Positions 1-8,161 of a DNA stretch of 37,277 bases are shown piece after piece. This DNA is from Gammaproteobacteria bacterium (GTDB lineage: Bacteria > Pseudomonadota > Gammaproteobacteria > PS1 > Pseudothioglobaceae): contig DQME01000025.1 in the NCBI GenBank assembly GCA_015659815.1, positions 1-37,277 on the forward strand, written 5' to 3'. The position numbers and the translations under genes are program-made. Below the pieces are notes generated by a model. It was not told where the DNA came from, made no database searches, and was given only the letters and a program-made list of their open reading frames with translations. Numbering within the stretch: the stretch's first letter is position 1; every line of letters starts with the position of its first letter.

Positions 1-1007
1 ACTACACAAACAACACCTAGCACGGTAACTATTTGTGCCAACTCCACACCTACATTAAAGCTTATTAGGGTAACTAAGAAGGTATCAGGATCCATTTCAA
101 AATCCTTAAGCATACTTGCAAAACCTAACCCATGTATAAGCCCAAATAGGAACACAATAATACTTTTACGAATAATTGACTGCTTTAAAAGTATATTTTC
201 AATAGCTACATAACTGATTGAAAATGCAATCAGCGGTTCTACAACTCTGGCTGAAATCTCTACCAACTCATACATTGACAACCCTAACGTTATAGTGTGT
301 GCTACAGTGAAGGTTGTAACTAGTAGCAATAACCTTCTCCATAACAAGGTAGACAAAGCCATGCCGACTATAAACAACAAGTGATCCCACCCCAAAGGAA
401 TGACATGGTCAAAGCCAATAGATATAAACTCTATAATTCTCTGAGAGTTTGAGACTGCCTCCTGTTCATCAATTAATATTTTCCCACTAGATGACCCATC
501 CCTTAACCATACCCAATCGCTCCAAGTGTACTCATCTTTTTTATATACTCGATAGCGTAGTGCGCTATCTCCGTGCACTTTACCAAACTGCCAAGCAATG
601 CTTTTTGGTGACTTACTGAGTTTCACAGAATACTTAAGTATAGATTTTCTTGGCCTTTTTGTGTAACCAACAATATCAATGAATGAGGATTCTAGTTGTA
701 GTTTCTCCTTACTTCCGTCTATTGAAAGATTAATACTGTCTAAGAACTCAGTTTGAAACATTTCAAAGCGGCTTTCTAGTTCCTTTGGCCTTAACAACCT
801 AAGGTAATTATATTCGTCAGAATTTGGTGCCTCTGAGGTACTAGCGTATTGAGTGCCAATACCTGTCATTGCCGCTTCTAGACTAAGGTCAATACTTACT
901 TCAACTCTTTTATCAGAAAAAATTGATATTTCAACTAGAGCCGGCTTAACAACATCGGCCCCAGCTATGCAGCTAAATAGATATAAGATCAAAGCAATTT
1001 TTTTCAT
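1..1007 (-). CDS. HupE/UreJ_2-like membrane protein, 3' end beyond the window edge
   Basis: Manual minus-strand translation from ATG at 1007 gives MKKIALILYLFSCIAGADVVKPALVEISIFSDKRVEVSIDLS... and continues open to the window edge, with TM segments such as LVTTFTVAHTITLGLSMYELVEISARVVEPLIAFSISYVAIENIL that resemble HupE/UreJ_2. It is absent from the ORF track because the stop lies outside the window. Confidence 0.75.
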   Translation of the reverse strand, partial: MKKIALILYLFSCIAGADVVKPALVEISIFSDKRVEVSIDLSLEAAMTGIGTQYASTSEAPNSDEYNYLRLLRPKELESRFEMFQTEFLDSINLSIDGSKEKLQLESSFIDIVGYTKRPRKSILKYSVKLSKSPKSIAWQFGKVHGDSALRYRVYKKDEYTWSDWVWLRDGSSSGKILIDEQEAVSNSQRIIEFISIGFDHVIPLGWDHLLFIVGMALSTLLWRRLLLLVTTFTVAHTITLGLSMYELVEISARVVEPLIAFSISYVAIENILLKQSIIRKSIIVFLFGLIHGLGFASMLKDFEMDPDTFLVTLISFNVGVELAQIVTVLGVVCV

Positions 1008-1019
1008 AAATTGATTACA

Positions 1020-1046
1020 AAAATGGCCACATAATGTGGCCATTTT
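1020..1046 (-). terminator. Rho-independent terminator downstream of soxB
   Basis: Perfect 11-bp stem AAAATGGCCAC-ATAAT-GTGGCCATTTT; on the minus strand it is followed by a T-run, between the soxB stop and the hupE-like start. Confidence 0.8.
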
Positions 1047-1071
1047 AATTTAGTTAGTAAACTATCTAAAT

Positions 1072-2961
1072 CTAAATTAAATCTCCGGCGTACCCTTCAA
1101 TGCCAGGGTTGTCTTTAACGCCTTTGATTGTTGGATGGTTTACTTTTGATAAATTAAGGTGTTTTTGTTTCCGTAGGTAGTCTGCAGCTACATCCCACAT
1201 AAGTCTGCCGTTTCCTATACTCCCTACTTGTGCCCAACCAGAGACCTTGTATGATTTGTTTGGATCGATTGTGGTTCCATCGTCGTCTTTAATATCGCTT
1301 ATACGTTCACCCAATGATGCCGCAGGATCAATCGTGTAATCTAGCCCACCCATACGCACCATATCCCCTCCTGACTGTAGATAAGGGTCTTGCACGAATA
1401 GATTTTCTGCTATAGCTTCTAATACATCTTTAAGTTGTGATCCCTTCATTTCATTAACATAAGTCTCCCCATAAGTCATAGATGTATTTGTCATAAGGTC
1501 TTCCATTGTTATGTCGTGTCCGGCTAACACAGAAGTGCCCCAACGTACTCCAGCTGACATAGCAAAATCAGCATCATGCTCTTCACGTAATGAATTCACT
1601 AATACCTGATCCCAGGTACCCATAAAGTTGCCACGTCTATAGAGTGTTTGTTCAGTTGTACACAACTTTTCAGTCAATATTTCTTCATAAGTCTTTCCAA
1701 CACGGTTTGGATTATTCGACATGGTGGAGCTACGAGCTTCAACAACATTCTCGTCATACTTAGTATTACGCATCTTGTTAATATAGGAGACCATCTCAGG
1801 GTCTGGCTTAATTAAATTAGTTAATATTGGCAACATCTTATATTCATAACCAGAAAATTTATGATCTTTAATGTCAATATCCATAACTCCAATATACTTT
1901 CCTGAGCACCCTGCATTGGTAACAACAGTAACTCCACCTGCATTATTGACTTCAACTGGTTTTGGCATCCCGTCATGTGTGTGTCCACCGAATATCGCGT
2001 CAATACCAACAACCTGAGAGGCCATCTTGATATCTACATCCATGCCGTTGTGAGAAACCAGAATAATAGCGTCTGGATTTTCATTTTCTTTAATATCAGC
2101 GACAAGTTCGCTCATTTCATCTTCGCGCAAGCCGAATGACCAGTCAGGGAAGAAGTATTTTTGTGGGTTTGCATTTGAGGTTCTAGGGAATGCTTGACCG
2201 ATCACTGCTATCCTATGTCCTCCTACATTTTTTATAACGTACGGCTTGAATGGTTGACCTTCATCTTCGTCAAAGAGTCCCCTGCCATCATATTTTTCAG
2301 TCATAGAGAAGTACTCCTCTCCCATCAATGCGTCTTCCATAATTCTAACGTTTTGTCCTAAAAAGTCACCCTTAAAGAAGCCAATATTTTTAAGAACCTC
2401 TGTCTCTTTATAAGTGAATTCCCAATGCCCAACCATGACTTCAACTCCTAAAAGGTTGCATGCTTCTACCATGTCTTCGCCACGAGTCCATAGTGATGTG
2501 CCTGATCCTTGCCAGGTATCTCCACCATCCACAGTTAAAGTGTTCTGTGTTCCCCCAGCTGACTCACGTAAAGACTCTAAAACAGTTTTTATTTGACCAA
2601 ACCCACCAGTTTTTCCGTACTTCATTGCCAGATCTTCGAAATTATTATAAGTAAATGCGTAAGCCTCTGGTGATCCTGGCTTAACGCCAATTTTTTTTAA
2701 TAGGTTGTTTCCAACTACATGTGGAAGTTGGCCGAATGTATCTCCAAAGCCTAAATTTACGTTTGGCTCACGGAAATAATTTGGCAATAAATTGCCATGA
2801 ACATCAGTAATATGTAATATACGTGCGTTGCCTGTTTTTGGGACTTCGTACATATTCTCTTGGCCAAATAGACTAGTTTTGTTTGCGTAACCAGTACCAA
2901 TCAGGCCAGCAGCAGAACCAGCGCCCAATATCTTTACAAATTCTCTCCGTGTTAGTGACAT
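1072..2961 (-). CDS. soxB: SoxB thiosulfohydrolase (dimanganese 5'-nucleotidase-like, Tat-exported)
   Basis: 629 aa; RREFVKILGAGSAAG Tat-like signal; HITDVHGNLLPNYFREPNVN, GGDTWQGSGTSLW, VSHNGMDVD and GGHTHDGMP metallophosphatase/SoxB motifs. Confidence 0.95.
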   Translation of the reverse strand: MSLTRREFVKILGAGSAAGLIGTGYANKTSLFGQENMYEVPKTGNARILHITDVHGNLLPNYFREPNVNLGFGDTFGQLPHVVGNNLLKKIGVKPGSPEAYAFTYNNFEDLAMKYGKTGGFGQIKTVLESLRESAGGTQNTLTVDGGDTWQGSGTSLWTRGEDMVEACNLLGVEVMVGHWEFTYKETEVLKNIGFFKGDFLGQNVRIMEDALMGEEYFSMTEKYDGRGLFDEDEGQPFKPYVIKNVGGHRIAVIGQAFPRTSNANPQKYFFPDWSFGLREDEMSELVADIKENENPDAIILVSHNGMDVDIKMASQVVGIDAIFGGHTHDGMPKPVEVNNAGGVTVVTNAGCSGKYIGVMDIDIKDHKFSGYEYKMLPILTNLIKPDPEMVSYINKMRNTKYDENVVEARSSTMSNNPNRVGKTYEEILTEKLCTTEQTLYRRGNFMGTWDQVLVNSLREEHDADFAMSAGVRWGTSVLAGHDITMEDLMTNTSMTYGETYVNEMKGSQLKDVLEAIAENLFVQDPYLQSGGDMVRMGGLDYTIDPAASLGERISDIKDDDGTTIDPNKSYKVSGWAQVGSIGNGRLMWDVAADYLRKQKHLNLSKVNHPTIKGVKDNPGIEGYAGDLI

Positions 2962-3103
2962 TTAATCTCCGAGTTGATTTTTATATATTAAGATATCATT
3001 ATATCCTATATCGATACCTTTCGCTTAACTGAAGTATGTGTTTACATTAGTAAGCATATATACTTTATGAGATATTTTTGTATTTAGTGCAATATAAAAA
3101 TCC

Positions 3104-3109
3104 TATAAT
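3104..3109 (+). promoter_or_regulatory. Candidate -10 box (TATAAT) for murE
   Basis: Consensus TATAAT ending 6 nt before the murE ATG (3116); no good -35 match seen. Confidence 0.4.
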
Positions 3110-3115
3110 ACTAGC

Positions 3116-4513
3116 ATGGATCTTTCTCAACTACTAAGTGGCATAACACCTACCGAAATTAATGTAGAAGTTGGAGGTATCTGCCTCAACACAGACAATG
3201 CACACTCAGGTGATCTTTTCATAGCCCTTCAGGGTGAAAGTTTTCATGGCATAGACTACATTGAAACCGCCATTGAAAAAGGTTGCGTTGCAGTTTTGGT
3301 AGAATCTCAAGACATAGAATGCTCTATACCTTCTATCAGAGTAGACGGTTTAAGTGATCACCTTGAGTCTATTGCTTCAACTTTTTATACCAACGCTAAA
3401 AAGGTAAAGTTAATCGGAATTACTGGGACTAACGGCAAGACCTCTGTTGGATATTTCGTGTCTCAATTGTTAGACCAATTAGGAGTAAAAAATGGGTTTA
3501 TTGGTACACTGGGGATATCAAATAATGACGATAAAAAGCTAAGTATATCGAACACTACCCCAGATATATTTACTCTATATAGAGCCCTAGAAGGTTACCA
3601 CAATAGTGACATAAATATGGCGGTAGTTGAGGTGTCATCACATAGCATACATCAGAATAGAATTTCTGGACTCAACTTTGTCCAAGCCATTTTTACAAAT
3701 CTGACTCAGGACCACCTAGACTACCATGGCACACTGAAAGAGTATAGGAGAATAAAAGGCAAGCTTTTTAGTCTTGACTCAATAGAAACAGCAATCATAA
3801 ATAAGGATGATGATAACTGTAAGTACTTCTTGGAGCAATCTGTAGGTAAAAAAATAGTTACTTTTGGGCTGAGTGATTTTCAAAGTTATAGGCCAAATAG
3901 TAATGGCTTCCTTTGTCAAATAGAAAACTATATTTTTGAAACCTCCATACTAGGAGAGTTCAATTTATCCAACATTTTAGCTGCACTCAATAGTGTGGAG
4001 CAGTTAGGATTTGATATTGGTAAAGTGATACCTTTAATAGCAAAACTACGCCCCCCCACTGGAAGAATGCATAAAATTAATAACTCCTTGGTGTGGGTAG
4101 ATTATGCACACACGCCTGACGCCATATCAAACGCCATATCAACATTAAATCAGCACTACCCAGAACATAAAGTTCGTATAGTTTTTGGTTGTGGAGGTAG
4201 CCGTGATAAGGACAAAAGAGCAAAAATGGGAAAGATAGCTTCAAAGAATGCAAACACAATTATTCTTACGAATGACAACCCTAGGAATGAAATTCCGAGC
4301 GACATAATATATGACATATCTTGCGGCATAGTTGATGGCGCAAAGGTTGATGTTATCTTAGATAGGAGACTTGCAATCGAAACTGCAGTAGCCACACTCA
4401 AAGAAGATGAATGCCTGCTTATAGCCGGTAAGGGGCATGAATCAGTACAACAGTTTAAAGATCGAGTAATTAATTTTAATGATATTGAGATTGCCCAAAA
4501 TGCTGCAATCTGA
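3116..4513 (+). CDS. murE: UDP-N-acetylmuramoyl-L-alanyl-D-glutamate--2,6-diaminopimelate ligase
   Basis: 465 aa; GITGTNGKTSV P-loop, TNLTQDHLDYHGT, DNPRNE (meso-DAP specificity motif). Confidence 0.95.
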   Translation: MDLSQLLSGITPTEINVEVGGICLNTDNAHSGDLFIALQGESFHGIDYIETAIEKGCVAVLVESQDIECSIPSIRVDGLSDHLESIASTFYTNAKKVKLIGITGTNGKTSVGYFVSQLLDQLGVKNGFIGTLGISNNDDKKLSISNTTPDIFTLYRALEGYHNSDINMAVVEVSSHSIHQNRISGLNFVQAIFTNLTQDHLDYHGTLKEYRRIKGKLFSLDSIETAIINKDDDNCKYFLEQSVGKKIVTFGLSDFQSYRPNSNGFLCQIENYIFETSILGEFNLSNILAALNSVEQLGFDIGKVIPLIAKLRPPTGRMHKINNSLVWVDYAHTPDAISNAISTLNQHYPEHKVRIVFGCGGSRDKDKRAKMGKIASKNANTIILTNDNPRNEIPSDIIYDISCGIVDGAKVDVILDRRLAIETAVATLKEDECLLIAGKGHESVQQFKDRVINFNDIEIAQNAAI

Positions 4514-5759
4514 TACAAAAGAAATTTCTAATGCTCTAAGTCTTATAGGACCCCCAAAGGAGCCAATAAAATTTGAAGGTGTATGTACCGACTCTAGAAA
4601 AGTAGTAAGTGGCAAATTATTCATAGCTCTTGTTGGTGAAAACTTTGATGGGCACGACTTCGTAGATCAGGCTTATGAAAATGGTGCCACTGCTGCATTG
4701 ATCAGTAAAAATGTAACAAGTAGTATCCCCACTATCTTGGTTAAAGATACCGATAAAGCTCTCGGATTGATTGCTAGCTGGTATCTAAGAAGCATTGATC
4801 CGACAGTTGTTGGTATTACTGGTAGCAATGGAAAAACCACTACTAAAAATTTGTTATCGAGCATACTTAGTATAAATGCCCCAACACTCGCTACTATAGG
4901 CAATCTAAATAACCACATTGGCGTGCCTCTTACAATACTAGCCCTTAACAAAACCCATAAATACGCGGTAATCGAGATGGGGGCCAACCATCTAAACGAA
5001 ATCAAATACCTAAGAAAAATTGCCAAACCTAGCATTGCAATCGTTACAAACACTTCAGACGCCCATATTGGCGAGTTCGGTGGAATTGACAATTTAATAA
5101 AAGCAAAGGGTGAAATTTACTCAGATGACAGCATAAATATAGTCAATATAAAGACAAAATTCAAGGGCGAAATATCCTTCGGTGATGGTGGTGATATCTT
5201 TGCATCAGACATAGTTGGTAAGAGCTTTGTGTTAAATATCTTTAACGAAAAAGTTTCCGTTTCATTGCAACTACTAGGTAAACACAATATTGAAAATTCA
5301 TTAGCTGCAAGTGCATGTGCATATGCCTTAGGGATTGATTTACCTGCCATAAAGAGAGGCCTTGAAAGTACCACAACAGAGCCAGGAAGGTTAGACCTTA
5401 TTCACAATAATTATATTACTATACTTGACGACACTTACAATGCAAGCCCGCAATCAATGTTGGCAGCAATAAACACGTTACTGGAGTTTGACGGTGAAAA
5501 GGTTGCAGTTATTGGATCTATGGCAGAGTTAGGAGGTGAGTCCATTAGGTTCCATAACGAGATTGGCGAATTTGCAAAATCAAGAATTACAAATGTGTAT
5601 AGCTTTGGAGACATTGCGATTAACTATAACTCTAAGCACTTCAACAATCTTGAAGAGCTAGCTGGACATATAATTAACAATCACTTGGGTGCAACTGTAT
5701 TGATAAAAGGCTCAAGAATGGTTGGCCTAGATAGACTTGTTGATTTGTTGCAAAAATAA
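4479..5759 (+). CDS. murF: UDP-N-acetylmuramoyl-tripeptide--D-alanyl-D-alanine ligase
   Basis: GITGSNGKTTTKNLL, NHIGVPLTIL, EMGANHLNEI, DDTYNASPQSM motifs; the start may instead be ATG at 4500 (MLQSDTKEI), overlapping the murE end. Confidence 0.95.
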   Translation: MILRLPKMLQSDTKEISNALSLIGPPKEPIKFEGVCTDSRKVVSGKLFIALVGENFDGHDFVDQAYENGATAALISKNVTSSIPTILVKDTDKALGLIASWYLRSIDPTVVGITGSNGKTTTKNLLSSILSINAPTLATIGNLNNHIGVPLTILALNKTHKYAVIEMGANHLNEIKYLRKIAKPSIAIVTNTSDAHIGEFGGIDNLIKAKGEIYSDDSINIVNIKTKFKGEISFGDGGDIFASDIVGKSFVLNIFNEKVSVSLQLLGKHNIENSLAASACAYALGIDLPAIKRGLESTTTEPGRLDLIHNNYITILDDTYNASPQSMLAAINTLLEFDGEKVAVIGSMAELGGESIRFHNEIGEFAKSRITNVYSFGDIAINYNSKHFNNLEELAGHIINNHLGATVLIKGSRMVGLDRLVDLLQK

Positions 5760-5770
5760 ATACTTATGGC

Positions 5771-5799
5771 TTGACCTTTGCTATAAATATGGCGATAAT
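5771..5799 (+). promoter_or_regulatory. Sigma70-type promoter for tRNA-Arg
   Basis: TTGACC (5771-5776), 17-bp spacer, GATAAT (5794-5799); tRNA begins 43 nt downstream. Confidence 0.6.
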
Positions 5800-5842
5800 T
5801 ATGCGCTTTACAGAAAGCACAGTAATTAATAAGATAATCTAT

Positions 5843-5919
5843 GCGCTCGTAGCTCAATTGGATAGAGTACTCGGCTACGAACCGAGCGGTTGCAGGTTCG
5901 ACTCCTGCCGAGCGCGCCA
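5843..5919 (+). tRNA. tRNA-Arg(ACG), CCA encoded
   Basis: GCGCTCG acceptor pairs with CGAGCGC; anticodon arm CTCGG-CTACGAA-CCGAG; T arm GCAGG-TTCGACT-CCTGC; 3' GCCA. Confidence 0.96.
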
Positions 5920-6002
5920 TATTTCAATGCATTCTTTAAACAGCTTACAATACTCTGCTAGAATATTAATAGTATCCACATAGTAAATCAAAACCCCTAA
6001 CG

Positions 6003-6587
6003 ATGTTTACGTTACCCAACATTCTTACAATTTCCAGAATAGCATTAATACCGGCCATAGTTGTGCTTTATTATTACCAGCCGTCATATTCAGATACACC
6101 AATTTTTTCTTGGTTTAACCTTTACCTTGTAGCGGCCTATGCCGTTGTTAGTGTTACTGATTATTTTGACGGTTTATTGGCTAGAAAAATGGATCTAGCT
6201 TCAGATTTAGGTGCATTTTTGGACCCTGTTGCTGACAAGTTAATGGTTTCAACAGCCCTCATACTATTAGTTGATTTTTACCCCGTTGATTCACATTGGT
6301 ACATTACATTATCAGCCATAATTATAATTTCTCGTGAAATTTTAGTTTCCGCCCTCAGAGAATGGATGGGTACAATCGGTAAGAGGTCAAATATTAATGT
6401 TTCATGGGTCGGTAAAGTTAAAACCTTCATGCAAATTTTTGCTATTCTTTTCTTGCTTTACCAGCAACCATTTTTTGGCTTGCCAATCTTTAAAATTGGT
6501 GTCATTTTATTATTGGTAGCCACTTTTCTGACTTTATGGTCCGGTTTTATTTACCTAAAAGAAGGCTTAAAAACATTAAACACATAA
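6003..6587 (+). CDS. pgsA: CDP-diacylglycerol--glycerol-3-phosphate 3-phosphatidyltransferase
   Basis: MFTLPNILTISRIALIPAI start and DYFDGLLARKMDLASDLGAFLDPVADK CDP-alcohol phosphotransferase motif. Confidence 0.95.
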   Translation: MFTLPNILTISRIALIPAIVVLYYYQPSYSDTPIFSWFNLYLVAAYAVVSVTDYFDGLLARKMDLASDLGAFLDPVADKLMVSTALILLVDFYPVDSHWYITLSAIIIISREILVSALREWMGTIGKRSNINVSWVGKVKTFMQIFAILFLLYQQPFFGLPIFKIGVILLLVATFLTLWSGFIYLKEGLKTLNT

Positions 6588-6611
6588 CCATAGTTAGCAC
6601 ACGAAATGGGC

Positions 6612-6639
6612 TTGACTATTGACGAAAAAACACTATAAT
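6612..6639 (+). promoter_or_regulatory. Sigma70-type promoter for tRNA-Gly
   Basis: TTGACT (6612-6617), 16-bp spacer, TATAAT (6634-6639), 13 nt before tRNA-Gly. Confidence 0.7.
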
Positions 6640-6652
6640 TTCAGCTTTGTAA

Positions 6653-6728
6653 GCGGGAATAGCTCAGCTGGTAGAGCATCACGTTGCCAACGTGAATGTC
6701 GCGAGTTCGAATCTCGTTTCCCGCTCCA
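6653..6728 (+). tRNA. tRNA-Gly(GCC), CCA encoded
   Basis: GCGGGAA/TTCCCGC acceptor; TCACG-TTGCCAA-CGTGA anticodon arm; GCGAG-TTCGAAT-CTCGT T arm; TCCA end. Confidence 0.96.
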
Positions 6729-6748
6729 AATTTTTTGAATAAATTTAG

Positions 6749-6769
6749 CCTGTTTGAGCAGGTTTTTTT
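6749..6769 (+). terminator. Short terminator-like hairpin between tRNA-Gly and tRNA-Cys
   Basis: CCTG-tttgag-CAGG followed by TTTTTTT; the stem is only 4 bp. Confidence 0.4.
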
Positions 6770-6786
6770 ATTTTCAATACCTAATT

Positions 6787-6860
6787 GGCTGGGTAGCAAA
6801 GCGGTTATGCAGGGGCCTGCAAAGCCTTATAGACCGGTTCGACTCCGGTCCCAGCCTCCA
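6787..6860 (+). tRNA. tRNA-Cys(GCA), CCA encoded
   Basis: GGCTGGG/CCCAGCC acceptor; GGGGC-CTGCAAA-GCCTT anticodon arm; ACCGG-TTCGACT-CCGGT T arm; TCCA end. Confidence 0.95.
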
Positions 6861-6890
6861 CAAAAGATAAATACATATTTTAGTTAAGAA

Positions 6891-7208
6891 CTAGCTCTGA
6901 ACCAGGTACATGTACAAAAAGGTGCCAGCAAAAATACTCAAAAGAGAGTTACCCTTCCATAAGTGAACTCCAACAGTTGTAGCAATAGCTGCCAAAGTGT
7001 TAATGCTTTCAACGCTATTAAAGTCAACATTTTTGAGTACATATAGAACCAAAATGCTCATAATCATTGGTGGTGTATATTTCGCTATATAACTCATCAT
7101 TGGGTGCTTACTTTGTTTCTGAAAAATCACAAACGGTAGTAACCTGGTAGCAAATGTAGCAACAGTCATTACCACGATAAATGAAAGCAAATAACCTATA
7201 TCAACCAT
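6891..7208 (-). CDS. azlD: AzlD-family branched-chain amino acid export subunit
   Basis: 105 aa hydrophobic protein with FATRLLPF motif, directly downstream of and overlapping azlC. Confidence 0.85.
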   Translation of the reverse strand: MVDIGYLLSFIVVMTVATFATRLLPFVIFQKQSKHPMMSYIAKYTPPMIMSILVLYVLKNVDFNSVESINTLAAIATTVGVHLWKGNSLLSIFAGTFLYMYLVQS

Positions 7209-7875
7209 AAGACTTATTTTTTATAGCTCTTAGAGTTATGAGAATTGAAATGGACAACATAATTGAACCTACAAGCATTTGACTTGGAAAAAATATAAGC
7301 ACGAATATGGATGAAAGTGTAGCTATTACAAATGGCAAAATATCACGTATATTCTTCCACTGCTCGATTACCAAAACAATAAACAGTGCCGTTAATGCAA
7401 AATCCATCCCCTCTGTATTGAACTCAACTAAACCCCCTAGCAACACTCCTAATGTACAGCCTATTACCCAATAGCCCTGATTAATCAAGGTAATAAAAAA
7501 ATAATAATTTTGTTCGTTAACTTCTGCAGGAACTTTAATAGTAGTCACTAATGAATAGGTTTCATCAGTTAAACCAAAAACTAGGTAAAACTTTCTAAGA
7601 CCCCACTTGCCATACTTTTCAAGTATAGATAAACCATAAAAAACATGCCGAAAATTTAACATGAAAGTTGATATAAAAACCTCTGTTAATCCTGCACCAG
7701 CAGATAATAGACCTATAGCCATAAACTGTGCTGCGCCTGCAAAAATAAATAGACCCATTAGTGTGGAGAAGTACCAGGGATAGCCAAGCCCCTGGAAAAG
7801 GACACCGAACGTCATCCCCATAGGTATATAGCCAAACATGATTGGTGTTGTTTGTTTTATAATTCTGCGAATCAT
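7201..7875 (-). CDS. azlC: AzlC-family branched-chain amino acid permease subunit
   Basis: PIMFGYIPMGMTFGVLFQGLGYPWYFSTLMGLFIFAGAAQFMAIGLLSAGA and LNFRHVFYGLS motifs. Confidence 0.9.
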   Translation of the reverse strand: MIRRIIKQTTPIMFGYIPMGMTFGVLFQGLGYPWYFSTLMGLFIFAGAAQFMAIGLLSAGAGLTEVFISTFMLNFRHVFYGLSILEKYGKWGLRKFYLVFGLTDETYSLVTTIKVPAEVNEQNYYFFITLINQGYWVIGCTLGVLLGGLVEFNTEGMDFALTALFIVLVIEQWKNIRDILPFVIATLSSIFVLIFFPSQMLVGSIMLSISILITLRAIKNKSYG

Positions 7876-7882
7876 TTTATGC

Positions 7883-8038
7883 TTACACCCCTACACTTGA
7901 GCTTCTTCGCTCCATAAAAATTAAGTCACGCCATTCATGGTTCATTTTGCCTAATTTTTCCCGTACCCCAACAACTTTAAAACCATTTTTTTTATGGACC
8001 GCTATGCTTGCATGGTTCTCAGAAAAAATACCAGACTC
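7883..8038 (-). pseudogene. C-terminal remnant of a GNAT acetyltransferase (phosphinothricin/ArsN-like)
   Basis: Minus-strand translation ESGIFSENHASIAVHKKNGFKVVGVREKLGKMNHEWRDLIFMERRSSSVGV*: typical PAT-like GNAT C-terminus (IFxENxASIxLHxKxGF, VGxREKxGxM, WRDxxxMERRS). In-frame TAG just upstream; no N-terminal half. Confidence 0.8.
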
Positions 8039-8139
8039 AAGAGTCTATCATCACCGTTCTTTATTAGTAAGCGGTATATAGACAGTCTGGTTAGGTTTCC
8101 TAATTCTGAAAGAATTTGTATCATCTTGTCGTCATTCAT
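8002..8139 (-). pseudogene. N-terminal remnant of an ArsR-type HTH repressor running out of frame into the GNAT remnant
   Basis: Translation MNDDKMIQILSELGNLTRLSIYRLLIKNGDDRL|LSLVFFLRTMQA*: LxxLGNxTRLxIxRLLxxxG is the ArsR N-terminal signature; after about 33 aa the frame enters the GNAT sequence out of frame and stops. Confidence 0.7.
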
Positions 8140-8161
8140 CTGCAAATAATACCTTAATAGT

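Noticed and set aside
4156-4518. 120-aa minus-strand ORF antisense to murE (and similar antisense ORFs such as 4673-5092 and 31253-31792)
   Set aside because: Lies entirely opposite a well-supported conserved gene, has no recognisable domain, and looks like a frame shadow of the sense coding sequence.
5681-5983. Short ORFs crossing tRNA-Arg (5681-5920 and 5771-5983)
   Set aside because: They translate the tRNA gene itself (e.g. ALVAQLDRVLGYEPSGCRFDSCRA), a known artefact.
6696-6887. 63-aa ORF across tRNA-Gly and tRNA-Cys
   Set aside because: Translation of tRNA sequence, not a protein.
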